NCBI GenBank assembly: GCA_021817945.1
Contig: JAKAFL010000020.1
Coordinates: forward strand, 1 to 57,516
DNA length: 57,516 nt
Direction of reading: 5' to 3'
Source: a bacterium
GTDB taxonomy: Bacteria > Verrucomicrobiota > Verrucomicrobiia > Limisphaerales > UBA11358
Shown here: positions 49,160-57,516 of the stretch, one piece after another
Layout of the letters: every line of letters begins with the position of its first letter
Numbering within the stretch: position 1 is the stretch's first letter
The notes under the pieces: generated by a model
What the model was told of the DNA's origin: nothing
What the model saw: the letters and a program-made list of their open reading frames with translations, nothing else
The model's database searches: none
Translations under genes and position numbers: made by a program

Positions 49160-50383
49160 ATGAATTTGGACGCTCTCTACTCCGAACTGACACTGAAAAC
49201 CAAGGCCAAGCTGGTCATGGTGGTTTTGGACGGCCTGGGTGACATTGCAACCCGGGAACAAAACTACCTGACCCCGCTTGAAGCGGCCACCACCCCCAAT
49301 TTGGACGCCATAGCCAAAGATTCCGCCCAAGGCAGGATGATTCCCGCCGCACCTGGAATCACCCCTGGCAGCGGGCCGGGCCACCTGGGGCTGTTTGGCT
49401 ATGATCCACTCGAATTTCAGGTGGGGCGCGGGGTGATTGAGGCCTTGGGTTTGGGAATGGATTTGCGGCCCGGGGATGTTTGCGCGCGTGCAAATTTTGC
49501 CACTTTGGATGCGAAAGGCATTGTGACCGATCGCCGGGCGGGCCGCATTCCCACTGAAACCTGCGAAAGGCTGGTGGGGTTGCTGGCCGCCAAAATCAAA
49601 AAAATTGGCGACACAGAAATCCTGATCCGGGCGGGCAAGGAGCATCGTTTTGTGGTGGTATTCCGCGGGAAGGGTTTGGAGGGTCCACTGACCGACGCGG
49701 ACCCCAACCGGGAGGGTTTTCCGGTGCCTGCGGTCCAGGCCCGCGACGAGAACAGTGCCGGCCAGAAGAAAATGGCTGGATTGATTGCCGACTTTTACAA
49801 GGCTGCGCTGCCGGTTCTGGCCGGGGAAAAGCCGGCAAACGGATTTCTCATGCGCGGCATTGCCCATCAGCCGCATATCCCGCTCTTTGAGGACCGCTAC
49901 AAGCTCAGACCGGCGTGCCTGGCGGTTTATCCCATGTACAAGGGGCTGGCACAGCTTGTGGGCATGAAAAAAATGGAGGGGCCGCAAACCATTTCCGCGC
50001 AGTTTGAGCGCTATCTTGCCGAGCACGATCAATACGACTTTTTCTTCATTCATTACAAATACACGGACAAGGCCGGCGAGGACGGAAATTTTGCAGCCAA
50101 GAAAAAGGCGATTGAAGATTTTGACGCGGCCCTGCCGATTCTGCTTCGCAAAAAGCCGGATGTTTTGGTCGTGACCGGAGATCACTCCACGCCCTGCAGC
50201 CTGCGGGGCCACTCCTGGCATCCCCAGCCGGTGCTACTGCACTCCAAGGCCAGCGGATCGGACAAATTGGAACGGTTCACTGAAACCGGGGCCAATCTTG
50301 GCTCGCTTGGGGTTTTTGAATCCCGTTTTTTAATGCGCTTGATGCAAGCCAACGCATTGATGTTTGACAAGTTTGGCGCGTGA
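49160..50383 (+). CDS. apgM: Cofactor-independent phosphoglycerate mutase, archaeal type
   Basis: 407 aa alkaline-phosphatase-fold enzyme converting 3-phosphoglycerate and 2-phosphoglycerate. Motifs: LVMVVLDGLGDIA (metal Asp), TPLEAATTPNLDAIA, GITPGSGPGHLGLFGYDP (nucleophile region), NFATLDAKGIVTDRRAGRI, MYKGLAQLVGM, FFFIHYKYTDKAGEDG and VTGDHSTPCSLRGHSWHP (metal Asp/His). Length and motifs fit the ApgM branch rather than GpmI. A hairpin follows the stop. Confidence 0.93.
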   Translation: MNLDALYSELTLKTKAKLVMVVLDGLGDIATREQNYLTPLEAATTPNLDAIAKDSAQGRMIPAAPGITPGSGPGHLGLFGYDPLEFQVGRGVIEALGLGMDLRPGDVCARANFATLDAKGIVTDRRAGRIPTETCERLVGLLAAKIKKIGDTEILIRAGKEHRFVVVFRGKGLEGPLTDADPNREGFPVPAVQARDENSAGQKKMAGLIADFYKAALPVLAGEKPANGFLMRGIAHQPHIPLFEDRYKLRPACLAVYPMYKGLAQLVGMKKMEGPQTISAQFERYLAEHDQYDFFFIHYKYTDKAGEDGNFAAKKKAIEDFDAALPILLRKKPDVLVVTGDHSTPCSLRGHSWHPQPVLLHSKASGSDKLERFTETGANLGSLGVFESRFLMRLMQANALMFDKFGA

Positions 50384-50386
50384 TGA

Positions 50387-50412
50387 AACAGCCCCGGGTG
50401 GCCGGGGCTGTT
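50387..50412 (+). terminator. Hairpin after apgM
   Basis: An 11-bp stem (AACAGCCCCGG with CCGGGGCTGTT, 4-base loop) begins three bases after the apgM stop codon. There is no U-run, so it may attenuate rather than stop transcription into pgsA. Confidence 0.5.
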
Positions 50413-50450
50413 GGATTCCTGCCGCCCATTGGCGCCCATTGCCGCACACC

Positions 50451-51053
50451 ATGAATCTGCCCAACAAGCTGACGCTTTCCCGCTTTGGTTTGACGGTGGT
50501 TTTTTTGTGGCTGATGTTCTGGCCGTCTGTGGTGCCCTGGCGCTACACGCTGGCCCTGGGGTTTTTCTGCCTTGCGGGCATCACGGATTTTCTGGATGGC
50601 CGCATAGCCCGCTCCCGGAACCTCATCACCAGCTTTGGCATCCTGATGGATCCGCTGGCTGATAAAATCATGACCTGTTCGGCATTCATCGCCTTTGTGG
50701 AGAGCACCCACCAGCAGCCGGGGGCGCCGGTCAAACTGGGGGCCTGGATGGTGGTGGTGATTGTGGCGCGGGAACTGGCCATCACCGGACTCCGGCTTTT
50801 GGCCGCCTCAAAAAACGTGATCCTGGCTGCGGAACGATACGGCAAACATAAGACCATTTCCCAAATCGTCGCCATCATAGCGCTGCTGGTGGTCCAAGCC
50901 CGTGGGGAATGGCCCGGCCGGATTCAAGATTTTCTTGCGCCTTGGGTCGGCGGCTTCACACGGGCCTGTCTTTGGCTGACGGTGGCCCTCACCTCCATCT
51001 CTGGAATTATTTATCTCTGGCGCAACCGATCCCTTTACTTGGACGACCTTTGA
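50451..51053 (+). CDS. pgsA: CDP-diacylglycerol-glycerol-3-phosphate 3-phosphatidyltransferase
   Basis: 200 aa integral membrane enzyme making phosphatidylglycerol phosphate. It starts MNLPNKLTLSRFGLT, the typical PgsA N-terminus. The CDP-alcohol phosphotransferase motif D-G-x2-A-R-x8-G-x3-D-x3-D is complete in FLDGRIARSRNLITSFGILMDPLADK. Five to six hydrophobic helices are visible, with VARELAITGLRLLAA in the second half. The ATG at 50451 is 67 bases after apgM. Confidence 0.94.
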   Translation: MNLPNKLTLSRFGLTVVFLWLMFWPSVVPWRYTLALGFFCLAGITDFLDGRIARSRNLITSFGILMDPLADKIMTCSAFIAFVESTHQQPGAPVKLGAWMVVVIVARELAITGLRLLAASKNVILAAERYGKHKTISQIVAIIALLVVQARGEWPGRIQDFLAPWVGGFTRACLWLTVALTSISGIIYLWRNRSLYLDDL

Positions 51054-51082
51054 CCCGTGCCCGTCTCAAGTCTCAAGCCATT

Positions 51083-51571
51083 CTACCGCCCGGGGAGAGC
51101 CAGGGTGTCGCCCTCCGAAGCGGGATGGTAGGTTCCAGGCCGGACACCTGCCATGGGATTGCGCCCATGGTGTTGGTGTACTGCAGCCACGATGGCCATG
51201 ATCACCAGCGCCACCACCAGAATGGCCAGGGCAGCAACCCCAGCCTTCCAGTTTAGCTTGGCTAAAACCAGCGTGAGGCTGTCCACCATGGTTTTCGGCT
51301 GGGGCGTCAGGGGCGGCGGTCCGCTGAAATCCTGCGTCCCCTTCAATTCCGCATCCAGCAGGGGGAGTATTTGCGCCAGGTCCAGTTTTAAAAAACTGGC
51401 ATAACTTTTGACCGATCCCCGGATGTAAATAGGCGCGGAAAACACCTCCAGCCTGCTCTCCTCAAGCGCACGCAAATGGTCTGTGCGGATTTTGGTGACA
51501 TCGGCCACCTGTTGGATTGTCAGATGTTTTGACTCGCGTCCGTTTCTAAGCAGTTCTGCTACCGTTGCCAT
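51083..51571 (-). CDS. RodZ-like helix-turn-helix membrane protein
   Basis: 162 aa. An N-terminal HTH_25 domain (MATVAELLRNGRESKHLTIQ, VADVTKIRTDHLRALEE, then YIRGSVKSYASFLKLD) is followed by a linker and one transmembrane helix (AGVAALAILVVALVIMAIVAA, about residues 110-130). The short outer tail has no recognisable domain. RodZ links MreB to the cell-wall machinery in rods; this copy lacks the usual C-terminal DUF4115, so it may be a shortened homologue. Upstream ATG at 51580 is also possible. It converges with pgsA. Confidence 0.8.
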   Translation of the reverse strand: MATVAELLRNGRESKHLTIQQVADVTKIRTDHLRALEESRLEVFSAPIYIRGSVKSYASFLKLDLAQILPLLDAELKGTQDFSGPPPLTPQPKTMVDSLTLVLAKLNWKAGVAALAILVVALVIMAIVAAVHQHHGRNPMAGVRPGTYHPASEGDTLALPGR

Positions 51572-51686
51572 TTGAATCATTAAGCGGGTTGCCCGCCCAA
51601 TTTGCAATCTTGTAAACGCCGGTCCAGACCGATTCGCGTTGCATCAAGTCAAAAGACACCGGGACAGTTGACAGAGGGGCGGCAGG

Positions 51687-54470
51687 TCAGACCGCCTGTT
51701 GATTGCCGCCATCGGCTCCCCCGCCATCCAGGTCAATCAGGATTTCCCGGGGCTCGGCGCCATTGCTGGGGCCAACGATGCCCCGCCCCTCCAGTTCATC
51801 CATGATGCGGGCGGCGCGGCCATAACCCAGCCGGAGGCGCCTTTGCAGCAGAGAGACGCTTGCCTTTTGCTCGCTTCGAATCACCTCGATGCACTGCTGG
51901 ATCACCTCCTCATCCTCGTCAATTCCACTCTCCACCTCCGAGCCCGGCACCGGTTTGGATAGCTGCTTGTGGATTTCCGGGTCGTAGCTTGGCTTGGCTT
52001 GGCGGGCAATGAATTCCACGACCTGTTCCAACTCCTGGTCGGTGATCAACGCGCCCTGGGCCCGCTTCAAATTGGCCGATCCCGGGGGCAGATAGAGCAT
52101 GTCTCCCTTGCCCAGCAATTTGTCAGCCCCCATCGCATCCAAAATGGTCCGGGAATCCACTCGACTGGCTACCTGAAAGGCAATCCGCGCCGGGATGTTG
52201 GCCTTGATCACTCCCGTGATCACATCCACGCTGGGCCTTTGAGTGGCCACGATGCAGTGGATTCCCGCCGCACGCGCCATTTGGGTGATCCGCGCTATCG
52301 CCATCTCCACCTCCGCAGGCGCCACCAGCATCAGGTCCGCAAGCTCGTCTATGATTACCACCACGTAGGAAAGCTTCTCGGGAATGACGATGTCATCCTC
52401 GCGAGGCACCACGATTTGGTCATCCACTTCCACCGCGAAACCATCCGCGCCCGGCTCGACTTTTTCCTTTTTGGAGGACAGCGGCAGTTCCGGCTCGGTG
52501 GAAGGAAGGGGCTTGTCCTTGGGCCGGTCATTGAAGGACCGGATATTGCGCACCCCCACCCGGGCGAAAATCTGGTAGCGCTTTTCCATCTCATTCACCA
52601 CCCAGCGCAAAGCCAGCAAGACTTTTTTGGGATCCGTCACCACCGGCACCACCAAGTGGGGCAGGGAATTGTATTGTTGCATCTCCACCACCTTGGGATC
52701 AATCATCACAAACCGCAGGTGATCCGGGGAAAACCGGTACAAGAGCGAGGCAATGATGGAATTGATGCACACGGATTTTCCTGATCCGGTGCTTCCGGCG
52801 ATCAGTAAATGGGGCATTTCCGCCAGGTCGGCAATGATGGGGTGGCCATAAACATCCTTCCCCAGGGCGATCGGAATGCGGGCCTTGGAATGACGCCATT
52901 CATCCGACTCAAAGAGGTCCCGCATGATCACCTTGGTCTTGATGGAATTGGGCACTTCCACGCCCACGGAGCTTTTGCCCGGCACCGGTGCCAATATATG
53001 AATCCGCTCCGCTTTCAGCGCCGCTGCCAGATTATTCCCCAGATTCTGAATCTTTTCCAGCTTCACACCGGGCGCAGGGTGCAGTTCGTACCGCGTGATG
53101 GTGGGTCCCTTGGTGATATCTCCCAGCGAAACCTCTATGCCAAACTGTGCCAGGGTCTGCTGCATCAGCCGGGCATTGGCCATGAGTTCCTCCTTCGACT
53201 CCGTGGGACGCGCTGTCAAATCTGCGTGCTGGAGAAAATCCATGGGCGGAAGCTGATAATTGCCGATCATCGGGGTGCTGGCCACGGTGATGGGTTTGGG
53301 CTTGCGCGGCTGGACCTTGGCGCGCGAGGGCGCGGTTCCGTCATTGATGGACACGACCGGTTCCACTTTTGCCACCGCATCTGCCGGGCTGTCCTCCCTG
53401 GATTTGCCATCAGCCCCCGTATCCGCCGCCGCCGGAGCCGGTTTGGCGGATGCGGGTTTGACCGGCTCCTTTCCGGGCGAAACTTCGTCATCGTCCTCTG
53501 CGGGATCCGCCTTGATGGGTGCAGAGGCGGCGCTGGCGCTGGCAATTTCCCCCGCTGAAATGATTTCCTCCGCCACCGGCGCTGAGGCAGGTTCGCGCAG
53601 GGCATTGGGATAGGTGGATTTCCTTATCTTGGGCCCGTCCAACTGGGGCACACTATGGTCGCGCACGGTGGGTTCGGGCACGGGCAGTCCATCAGCCCCC
53701 AGGGGGGTGGCTGCCGCATTGGGAGTCTCCACGGGTCTGGCAGCCGCAGCCGGTTTCACCCGCTTGTTGCGCTCCATTTCCTCCTCCAATTTGCGCTTTT
53801 GTTTTTCCAGCTCCTGCGCCCGCTTTTCCAGGGCGCGCTCCTCAGCCGGCGCTTCTGGAACCGCATCGCCTGGCACGGGCCATTTTTGGAAAACCACCCG
53901 CAACCAGTCGCTCAGATGGAAGTTGGTCAGAAACAAAAGGCTGATAAGGCCGAGTGTGGCATAAATAAAGGAGGCTCCCAAGGGGCTGAGCAAGGCAAAC
54001 CCGAAATTCCGATCATGCGTCTGGCCGTAGGTCAGGTAACCCAGCCATCCCCCGGCAAAAGGCGCATGGATATTTCTGGCCAAACTGGCCAGCCAGGAAA
54101 AATCGCGTGCTAAATGCAGCAAACCGCTCAGGGAAACCAGCAAAAGAAACATCCATAACACCGTCCAGCGCAGGTGTTCACGCAAATAGTGAAACACATC
54201 CAGCAAATAGGAAATCCCCATCAATCCCACCAGCCATGGCACCAGATACGCCGCCAGCCCCAGCGGGCAAAAGGTGGCATAGGCATAATAGGCGCCGCCG
54301 ATTCCAATCAAATTCTGCGCCTCCCGGTTGGGCGGAACACGGACCGCAGCCAAGTCGTAACGGTCAAAGGACAACTGGGCCACCAGCAACATCACGGCCA
54401 TTGCCAGCAGCACCAGCCCGATGACCTCGTTCATTCCATTTTTTCCACCCGACCCGGACTTTTGCGCCAT
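51687..54470 (-). CDS. ftsK: DNA translocase FtsK/SpoIIIE
   Basis: 927 aa. Four N-terminal transmembrane helices (to about residue 185) anchor the protein at the septum. A long charged linker follows (about 200-440, Pro/Ala/Glu/Lys-rich with a coiled coil ERALEKRAQELEKQKRKLEE). The RecA-like motor has Walker A LIAGSTGSGKSVCINSI and Walker B YVVVIIDELADLML, with VATQRPSVDVITGVIKANIP. A C-terminal winged-helix gamma domain (RRLRLGYGRAARIMDELEGRGIVGP) reads KOPS sites that direct chromosome dimer resolution. Confidence 0.96.
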   Translation of the reverse strand: MAQKSGSGGKNGMNEVIGLVLLAMAVMLLVAQLSFDRYDLAAVRVPPNREAQNLIGIGGAYYAYATFCPLGLAAYLVPWLVGLMGISYLLDVFHYLREHLRWTVLWMFLLLVSLSGLLHLARDFSWLASLARNIHAPFAGGWLGYLTYGQTHDRNFGFALLSPLGASFIYATLGLISLLFLTNFHLSDWLRVVFQKWPVPGDAVPEAPAEERALEKRAQELEKQKRKLEEEMERNKRVKPAAAARPVETPNAAATPLGADGLPVPEPTVRDHSVPQLDGPKIRKSTYPNALREPASAPVAEEIISAGEIASASAASAPIKADPAEDDDEVSPGKEPVKPASAKPAPAAADTGADGKSREDSPADAVAKVEPVVSINDGTAPSRAKVQPRKPKPITVASTPMIGNYQLPPMDFLQHADLTARPTESKEELMANARLMQQTLAQFGIEVSLGDITKGPTITRYELHPAPGVKLEKIQNLGNNLAAALKAERIHILAPVPGKSSVGVEVPNSIKTKVIMRDLFESDEWRHSKARIPIALGKDVYGHPIIADLAEMPHLLIAGSTGSGKSVCINSIIASLLYRFSPDHLRFVMIDPKVVEMQQYNSLPHLVVPVVTDPKKVLLALRWVVNEMEKRYQIFARVGVRNIRSFNDRPKDKPLPSTEPELPLSSKKEKVEPGADGFAVEVDDQIVVPREDDIVIPEKLSYVVVIIDELADLMLVAPAEVEMAIARITQMARAAGIHCIVATQRPSVDVITGVIKANIPARIAFQVASRVDSRTILDAMGADKLLGKGDMLYLPPGSANLKRAQGALITDQELEQVVEFIARQAKPSYDPEIHKQLSKPVPGSEVESGIDEDEEVIQQCIEVIRSEQKASVSLLQRRLRLGYGRAARIMDELEGRGIVGPSNGAEPREILIDLDGGGADGGNQQAV

Positions 54471-54599
54471 GCAAACAGGTTACCAACTCATGCGCGTGAG
54501 TTCAAAGTTGAATTTGACCCGCGCGTTTCGTCTCAATGCTGGCTCATGATGTTTTCAAGGCGTTGAATTTTTTGGAATTGACCTAGGCGAAGGGGCGAC

Positions 54600-55754
54600 G
54601 TGGATGCTTCAAGGTCGCTTCCTCATGGAAATCAGCCAGAATGGCTTGGCATGTTCTGGGATTTGTTGGTCCCAGTGGATGAACAGGTTTATGGAGATGC
54701 ACCCATCCCCGAAACGTGTCCAGACTATAGTTTGACCCCTTTTCGCCACCAACCCAAACCTCCCGCCGCTTCGGCACTAATCCTGGGGCGTCCACGCGAG
54801 TATCACCCCGACACCCTGCTGCCCATCCTCAAGCCGATCTGGTTCGCCGCGTTTCAACCCTGCGGCAGCCGGCTCGTCGCCTTGCTGCCCGAATGGGTGC
54901 CAGCCTACGAAGCGGATCATCGTCGGCTTGACGCTGATCTGCGTGAGAGTTTGCTCTCCGTCAGCGCGCGCACGCTCGATCGCCTGCTCGCTCCGTTGCG
55001 TGTGTCGCTGCATCGGCGCGGCGGCACACGGCCAGGCAATCTGCTGCGTCAGAGCATTCCCATTCGCGGCGAATGGACGGAGGAAGGCCCTGGCTGGCTG
55101 GAGTTGGACACCGTGGCTTTGTGCGGCGGCTCGCTCGATGACCGCCATCTCTGGATGCTCGACGGCGTGGACATCCGCACCGACTGGACGGGGCAGCGCG
55201 CGCTGGAAAACCGCGGCCAGTATTGCACTTTGACCCAGTTAAAGGATATGGAAGCCAGCCTGCCTTTCCCCTTGCTGGGGGTGGACAGCGACAACGGCGG
55301 CGAGTTCATCAACCACCACGTCGTGGCCTGGACGAACCAGCGGCCCAAGCCGATCCTTTTCACCCGCTCCCGACCCTACAAGAAGAACGACAACGCACAC
55401 GTCGAACAGCGCAATTGGACCCATGTCCGCCAGCAGTTCGGCTACGAGCGCTACGACAACCCGCCGGTGGCGGAGCTGATCAACGCGCTGTGCAAGGGAG
55501 CCCTGGGCCAGATGCAGAATCATTTTTTACCCACCTGCAAACTGGCGAAGAAAGTCCGCCGCGACGGGCGCACCACGCGTGTTTATGGACCGGCGCAGAC
55601 ACCGCTGGCACGAGTGCTGGCTGCGCCGCAAGTCAGCGAAGAAAAAAAGGCGGAGTTGAAACGGCTGCACACGCAGATCAATCCGTTCCAACTGTCCCGC
55701 GACATCGAGCGGCAGAAGAAAGAAATCGAAGCCATCCGCTTGTTTCAAGCTTGA
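54600..55754 (+). mobile_element. Integrase-core (rve/DDE) transposase with replaced N-terminus
   Basis: 384 aa open frame. Residues from about 56 on match an rve-type transposase: LGRPREYHPDTLLPILKPIW, WLELDTVALCGG (first Asp), LLGVDSDNGGEFIN (second Asp) and KKNDNAHVEQRNWTHVRQ (Glu). The usual N-terminal helix-turn-helix is absent; residues 1-55 look unrelated, so the 5' end was probably lost on insertion or rearrangement. No terminal inverted repeats were identified, and 55755-55982 holds no gene. The catalytic core is intact, but activity is unlikely without the DNA-binding part. Confidence 0.75.
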
Positions 55755-55982
55755 ACGCCAACCCACAATGAGGGTATATCAAAAGCACCCCAAAAACGGG
55801 ACGAAGGAGGCCGGATGGCCAGCCTGCCAAGGCTTCCTTCGTTCTCAATGGGGAGCCTGTTCGGGTAACACCGACTTTTGGCGCACCATCCCGGCGCTCT
55901 CCAACGCTCGGGTAACAGTTACTTTTGGCTCACTACGGGACTGACACTTGCACGCCGCCCGCGTTGAGCAAGCGATTTCTCG

Positions 55983-56513
55983 TTATTGATGCCGCAGGTA
56001 TTCGCGATGGATAAAAGAGAGAGAGGCAATTAACAAATTGGAATCATGTTCTGGATCAAGAACCATTTGCCACAGTCGGTGAGATTTGAGCCAAAACAGC
56101 AACCTTCCTCCATCCGATGAAAAGCCGTAAAAGCCAATCGTAAACAAGGGGAGCAATAAATTCCATTTTTTCCCGTTTCCAAGATCGAGTTCGTAGCTTC
56201 TGCGAACAGGGTTCTGCTGAATTACCACCCCGACATGATTTTCACCAGAGCGAATATCAAAAACCTGCCGGTAACAACGTCGAGTCCTTCTGAATCGGAA
56301 TTGCTCCAAATTATCTCGGTTGAAGACTACAAACTCAGGGAGTTGAATCAAACCATACATCATGAATTTTGGGGTAGGTTCATTGCGAAATTTCAAGGCA
56401 ACACGGTTTTCGTCAAAACTAAAGACCTCGCCTTCTCCATGCCAGCTACACGAAATACCGTAGCGTTTGCCTTCAAATGGAACCTTCGTCTTTGCCCAAT
56501 CTGGTCGTTTCAT
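55983..56513 (-). CDS. Hypothetical protein downstream of Rhs, possible immunity protein
   Basis: 176 aa soluble protein, not recognised. It is rich in aromatic and basic residues (WHGEGEVFSFDENRVALKF, FGFYGFSSDGG-like segments), with no signal peptide or membrane helix. It starts 16 bases after the Rhs stop codon on the same strand. That is the normal position of an immunity gene in polymorphic toxin loci, so this role is proposed from context only. Confidence 0.5.
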   Translation of the reverse strand: MKRPDWAKTKVPFEGKRYGISCSWHGEGEVFSFDENRVALKFRNEPTPKFMMYGLIQLPEFVVFNRDNLEQFRFRRTRRCYRQVFDIRSGENHVGVVIQQNPVRRSYELDLGNGKKWNLLLPLFTIGFYGFSSDGGRLLFWLKSHRLWQMVLDPEHDSNLLIASLSFIHREYLRHQ

Positions 56514-56529
56514 TGGTGCTCTTTCTCTA

Positions 56530-57516
56530 TCATTTGCCGGTAGATGATGATTGAGATTGTGACAAGCCGGTTGATGGCATTAGCCATGAAGATTGGCCCG
56601 CGCTGCCCGCAGTCAATGTAAGTAAGGCCCCTCCACTTTGAGGAGTTGGGGCGCTTGCCAGCCAAGTCAGCAGACTACCATTCGGATAATTTGGATCGTA
56701 ACCAAGTCCTCTATCGCCCAGCAATCCAGGAAGGGCAGAGGTTGGTTGGCCCGAAATACTTTCGCCCAAAAATTGTCCGCCGCCCCTTGAGCCGATAGCA
56801 AAGCCTCCCGTAAAGACACCAGCGTCCCACGCAACTTGATTCCAATTTCCTCCTTCCGCACTGCCCCATGCGTCGCCAAGAACCTGCGACCCTCCATACG
56901 CAGCAGCCGCAGTTGTTCCTACCGTCACAGTTGCTGACGCAGCCGTTGAAGAAAGTCCCAACGCTGTCAACCCGGACACGGCAACTGGCGCGGCAACAAC
57001 GACTGCCGCAGCGCCGACTGCGCCAACACCCAAGCCGGCGATAAAATGGTCCACCGGATTATTCACTGCTTGCACTTCCTGTTCAGCCGTCAAACTCGAA
57101 AACATCCCCATTCCAGGCGTAAAAGCAGGATCCAAGCCGGTCGGGTCGGTGAAGTTCACGGGATTTCCGTTGGCATACGCGTAGAAATTCAGTCCACCCG
57201 AAAATCCGCTCGGATCAGGATTGATGAACCGGCACAGGAAAGGGTTGTAATATCGTGCCCGCATGTAGAGCAAACCATTGGGGTCGGTCATGACACCGAA
57301 TCGTCCGTTAAAAAGGAATGGAATGCTGTTTGTTCCCAAATGGTAGGTCAGCGTTCCGTACAGCGAATACTCCATGCGGTCGGTGACGTTGCCATTTCCA
57401 TCCGTCAGTGCAATCGTGCTGCCCCGATAATCGTAGTGATACGTCAACGTGTTGGTCTCCGTAGGCGTCTCAGTAATCTGATAAAGCAATCCAGGCCCAT
57501 AAACGTAATAGGTCGT
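56530..57516 (-). CDS. Rhs-repeat protein, C-terminal part (5' end outside the window)
   Basis: At least 328 aa; the frame stays open to the window edge (preceding residues YYVYGPGLLYQ), so the true start lies beyond 57516. The core ends with classic Rhs/YD repeats: YHYDYRGSTIALTDGNGNVT, NGRFGVMTDPNGLLYMRARY and FINPDPSGFSGGLNFYAYANGNPVNFTDPTGL. After this boundary, about 200 variable residues include an Ala/Val-rich hydrophobic segment (VGAVGAAAVVVAAPVAVSGL) and a Gly/Ser-rich tail. No known nuclease motif is visible in the tip, so it may be a short or degenerate toxin, or a cell-surface domain. Confidence 0.85.
   Translation of the reverse strand, partial: TTYYVYGPGLLYQITETPTETNTLTYHYDYRGSTIALTDGNGNVTDRMEYSLYGTLTYHLGTNSIPFLFNGRFGVMTDPNGLLYMRARYYNPFLCRFINPDPSGFSGGLNFYAYANGNPVNFTDPTGLDPAFTPGMGMFSSLTAEQEVQAVNNPVDHFIAGLGVGAVGAAAVVVAAPVAVSGLTALGLSSTAASATVTVGTTAAAAYGGSQVLGDAWGSAEGGNWNQVAWDAGVFTGGFAIGSRGGGQFLGESISGQPTSALPGLLGDRGLGYDPNYPNGSLLTWLASAPTPQSGGALLTLTAGSAGQSSWLMPSTGLSQSQSSSTGK

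Noticed and set aside
48749..50221. 490-codon open frame on the minus strand
   Set aside because: Antisense to apgM and running into a repeat-rich intergenic region; the plus-strand frame is a clear phosphoglycerate mutase.

Overview
The window looks like a chromosomal segment of a Verrucomicrobiota bacterium, most likely a soil or freshwater relative of Pedosphaera/Limisphaerales. This is inferred from large secreted Ig-like, lectin-like and GxGYxYP proteins, a verrucomicrobial-style pseudopilin, a long sensor kinase with an OB-rich ectodomain, and many GC-rich intergenic repeats. No taxonomy search was possible; the 16S gene at 4290-5830 would settle it.

Layout. (1) 1-660: a decayed IS4-type transposase end. 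(2) 700-5960, minus strand: a complete rRNA operon read 16S, tRNA-Ala, tRNA-Ile, 23S, 5S, with a terminator, a boxA and long processing stems around 16S and 23S. (3) 6891-13714, minus strand: secreted GxGYxYP protein, pseudopilin, and a three-repeat surface protein. Divergent from these are a sensor histidine kinase and a NarL-type regulator (13890-17953). (4) 18344-31614: mostly housekeeping (ispH, dgt, folK-dapB-dapA, EVE protein, yggS, hisB, icd, an EamA permease), interrupted by an AbiE-like toxin-antitoxin locus whose antitoxin carries two frameshifts. (5) 30604-38422: a metal-uptake region. One minus-strand operon encodes a TonB-dependent receptor, TonB, ExbB, two ExbD, a coiled-coil protein and a ZIP permease. 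A small Cys/His secreted protein and an FTR1-type iron permease are transcribed divergently from one another beside it. (6) 38440-39690: an intergenic repeat cluster. (7) 40670-46967, plus strand: an accessory defence-like island with an XRE/ImmA regulator-protease, a PIN-like protein, a DNA cytosine-5 methyltransferase, a protein with two GHKL ATPase modules, and a receiver-domain protein whose C-terminus carries an R-x4-H (HEPN-like) motif. The last three genes overlap by a few bases. (8) 47395-54470: ygfZ, apgM, pgsA, a RodZ-like protein and ftsK. (9) 54600-57516: a 5'-replaced transposase, a possible immunity protein and the C-terminal part of an Rhs protein cut by the window edge.

The strongest candidate for an undescribed system is 42531-46967. 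It joins a DNA methyltransferase to a two-component-like pair: an ATPase with an Hsp90/MORC-like N-terminus and a histidine-kinase-like C-terminus, and a receiver fused to a putative HEPN ribonuclease. No restriction endonuclease is visible. The working hypothesis is that the ATPase senses DNA modification state or invasion and switches the receiver-HEPN effector.
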